Source of the DNA: Gallicola sp.
GTDB taxonomy: Bacteria > Bacillota > Clostridia > Tissierellales > Peptoniphilaceae
Length of the DNA stretch: 14,612 nucleotides
Direction: 5' to 3'
NCBI GenBank assembly: GCA_012798975.1
Contig: JAAZME010000004.1
Coordinates: forward strand, 1-14,612
Within the stretch, counting starts at the first letter, position 1. The number at the start of each line of letters is the position of its first letter. The notes beneath the pieces are model-generated. The model was not told the origin of the DNA and ran no database searches. It saw only the letters and a program-made list of their open reading frames with translations. Position numbers and translations under genes: made by a program. Shown here piece by piece: positions 14,366 to 14,612 of the stretch.

Positions 14366-14406
14366 ACCGGCAATCATAAAAAATATGATCTGCCGGTTTT
14401 TTCTTT
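14366..14406 (+). terminator. Intrinsic terminator of the transporter/reductase operon
   Basis: ACCGGCA (14366-14372) pairs with TGCCGGT (14391-14397), and ATCATA pairs with TATGAT inside it, with one bulged C; a T-rich run follows. It starts 10 nt after the true TAA of the selenoprotein gene, which supports readthrough of the internal UGA as the normal gene end. Confidence 0.88.
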
Positions 14407-14467
14407 TGAAAATAGGGCATAAAAGGAGTAGATGAGACAGAATATTATAACAGGAAGAGGGATTCCT

Positions 14468-14612
14468 ATGAGAATAGGTTTAAATAAAAGAAAAATTACT
14501 CCAGCGATACCCGTTTTAATGGCAGGGTATGAAGGGGTCAGAAAAGCAGAGGGTGTTTTAGATGATCTTTATGTAAAGGTTTGTATCTTCGAAAAAAAAG
14601 ATCAGTTTTGCG
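14468..14612 (+). CDS. Neutral/alkaline ceramidase-like protein (partial, 5' end)
   Basis: Only the first 48 codons are in the window. MRIGLNKRKITPAIPVLMAG followed by YEGVRKAEGVLDDLYVKV resembles the start of neutral/alkaline non-lysosomal ceramidase-like proteins, where a (V/D)ITP motif leads into a MAG(Y/F) stretch and a (R/S)EGVhDpL(Y/F)(V/A) pattern. The ATG at 14468 is preferred because GGAAGAGGG precedes it and ITP then sits near residue 10. An in-frame ATG at 14432, with AAGGAG 3 nt before it, would add 12 residues. It lies past the terminator, so it may be a separate unit. Bacterial members often hydrolyse amides other than ceramide; with so little sequence the function stays open. 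Confidence 0.6.
   Translation, partial: MRIGLNKRKITPAIPVLMAGYEGVRKAEGVLDDLYVKVCIFEKKDQFC

Overview
The window reads as chromosome from a low-GC Gram-positive anaerobe of the Clostridia, probably an amino-acid or betaine fermenter using Stickland-type reductases. Reasons: AT-rich coding sequence, strong AGGAGG-type ribosome binding sites, many intrinsic terminators, a lipobox-type solute-binding lipoprotein, and a two-gene glycine/sarcosine/betaine reductase component B locus whose second gene carries an in-frame UGA read as selenocysteine. All recognised genes lie on the + strand. No genus can be named from sequence alone.

Layout. 1-374: an upstream terminator, a tandem array of 24-25 nt units that looks like the end of an insertion sequence, a pyrimidine-rich tract and a good sigma-A promoter. 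375-2627: a complete three-gene polar amino-acid ABC importer (lipoprotein, permease, ATPase). 2628-3806: a gene-free stretch of about 1.2 kb, the most unusual part of the window. It holds two direct copies of a roughly 400 nt element whose core is almost identical between copies and whose outer hairpins differ by compensatory changes, as expected of a structured RNA. It also has a tandem set of mini-hairpins with constant flanks and variable stems, a two-hairpin small RNA or terminator between the copies, and a second insertion-sequence-like end inverted relative to the first. 3807-5643: MATE exporter overlapping a GNAT acetyltransferase. 5727-9137: single genes (SDR oxidoreductase, class-3-type aldehyde dehydrogenase with a small FakA-C-terminal-like protein, and a DUF3841-like protein), two of these units closed by clear terminators.

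9269-14355: a betaine-use module. A TetR-type regulator ends in a terminator and is followed by an extended -10 promoter with a palindrome just downstream. That promoter leads a tightly coupled operon: BCCT-family betaine transporter, GrdI-like proprotein (ATGA overlap) and GrdH-like selenoprotein. The GrdH-like gene appears to stop at 14094, but reading continues through the UGA to 14355, giving a U-x-x-C-x-x-C motif and a normal family length, and a hairpin follows the UGA at bacterial SECIS spacing. The inferred physiology is uptake of glycine betaine and its reductive cleavage to trimethylamine and an acetyl group on the shared selenoprotein A and protein C, which are not in this window. 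After a terminator the window ends in the first 48 codons of a ceramidase-like gene.
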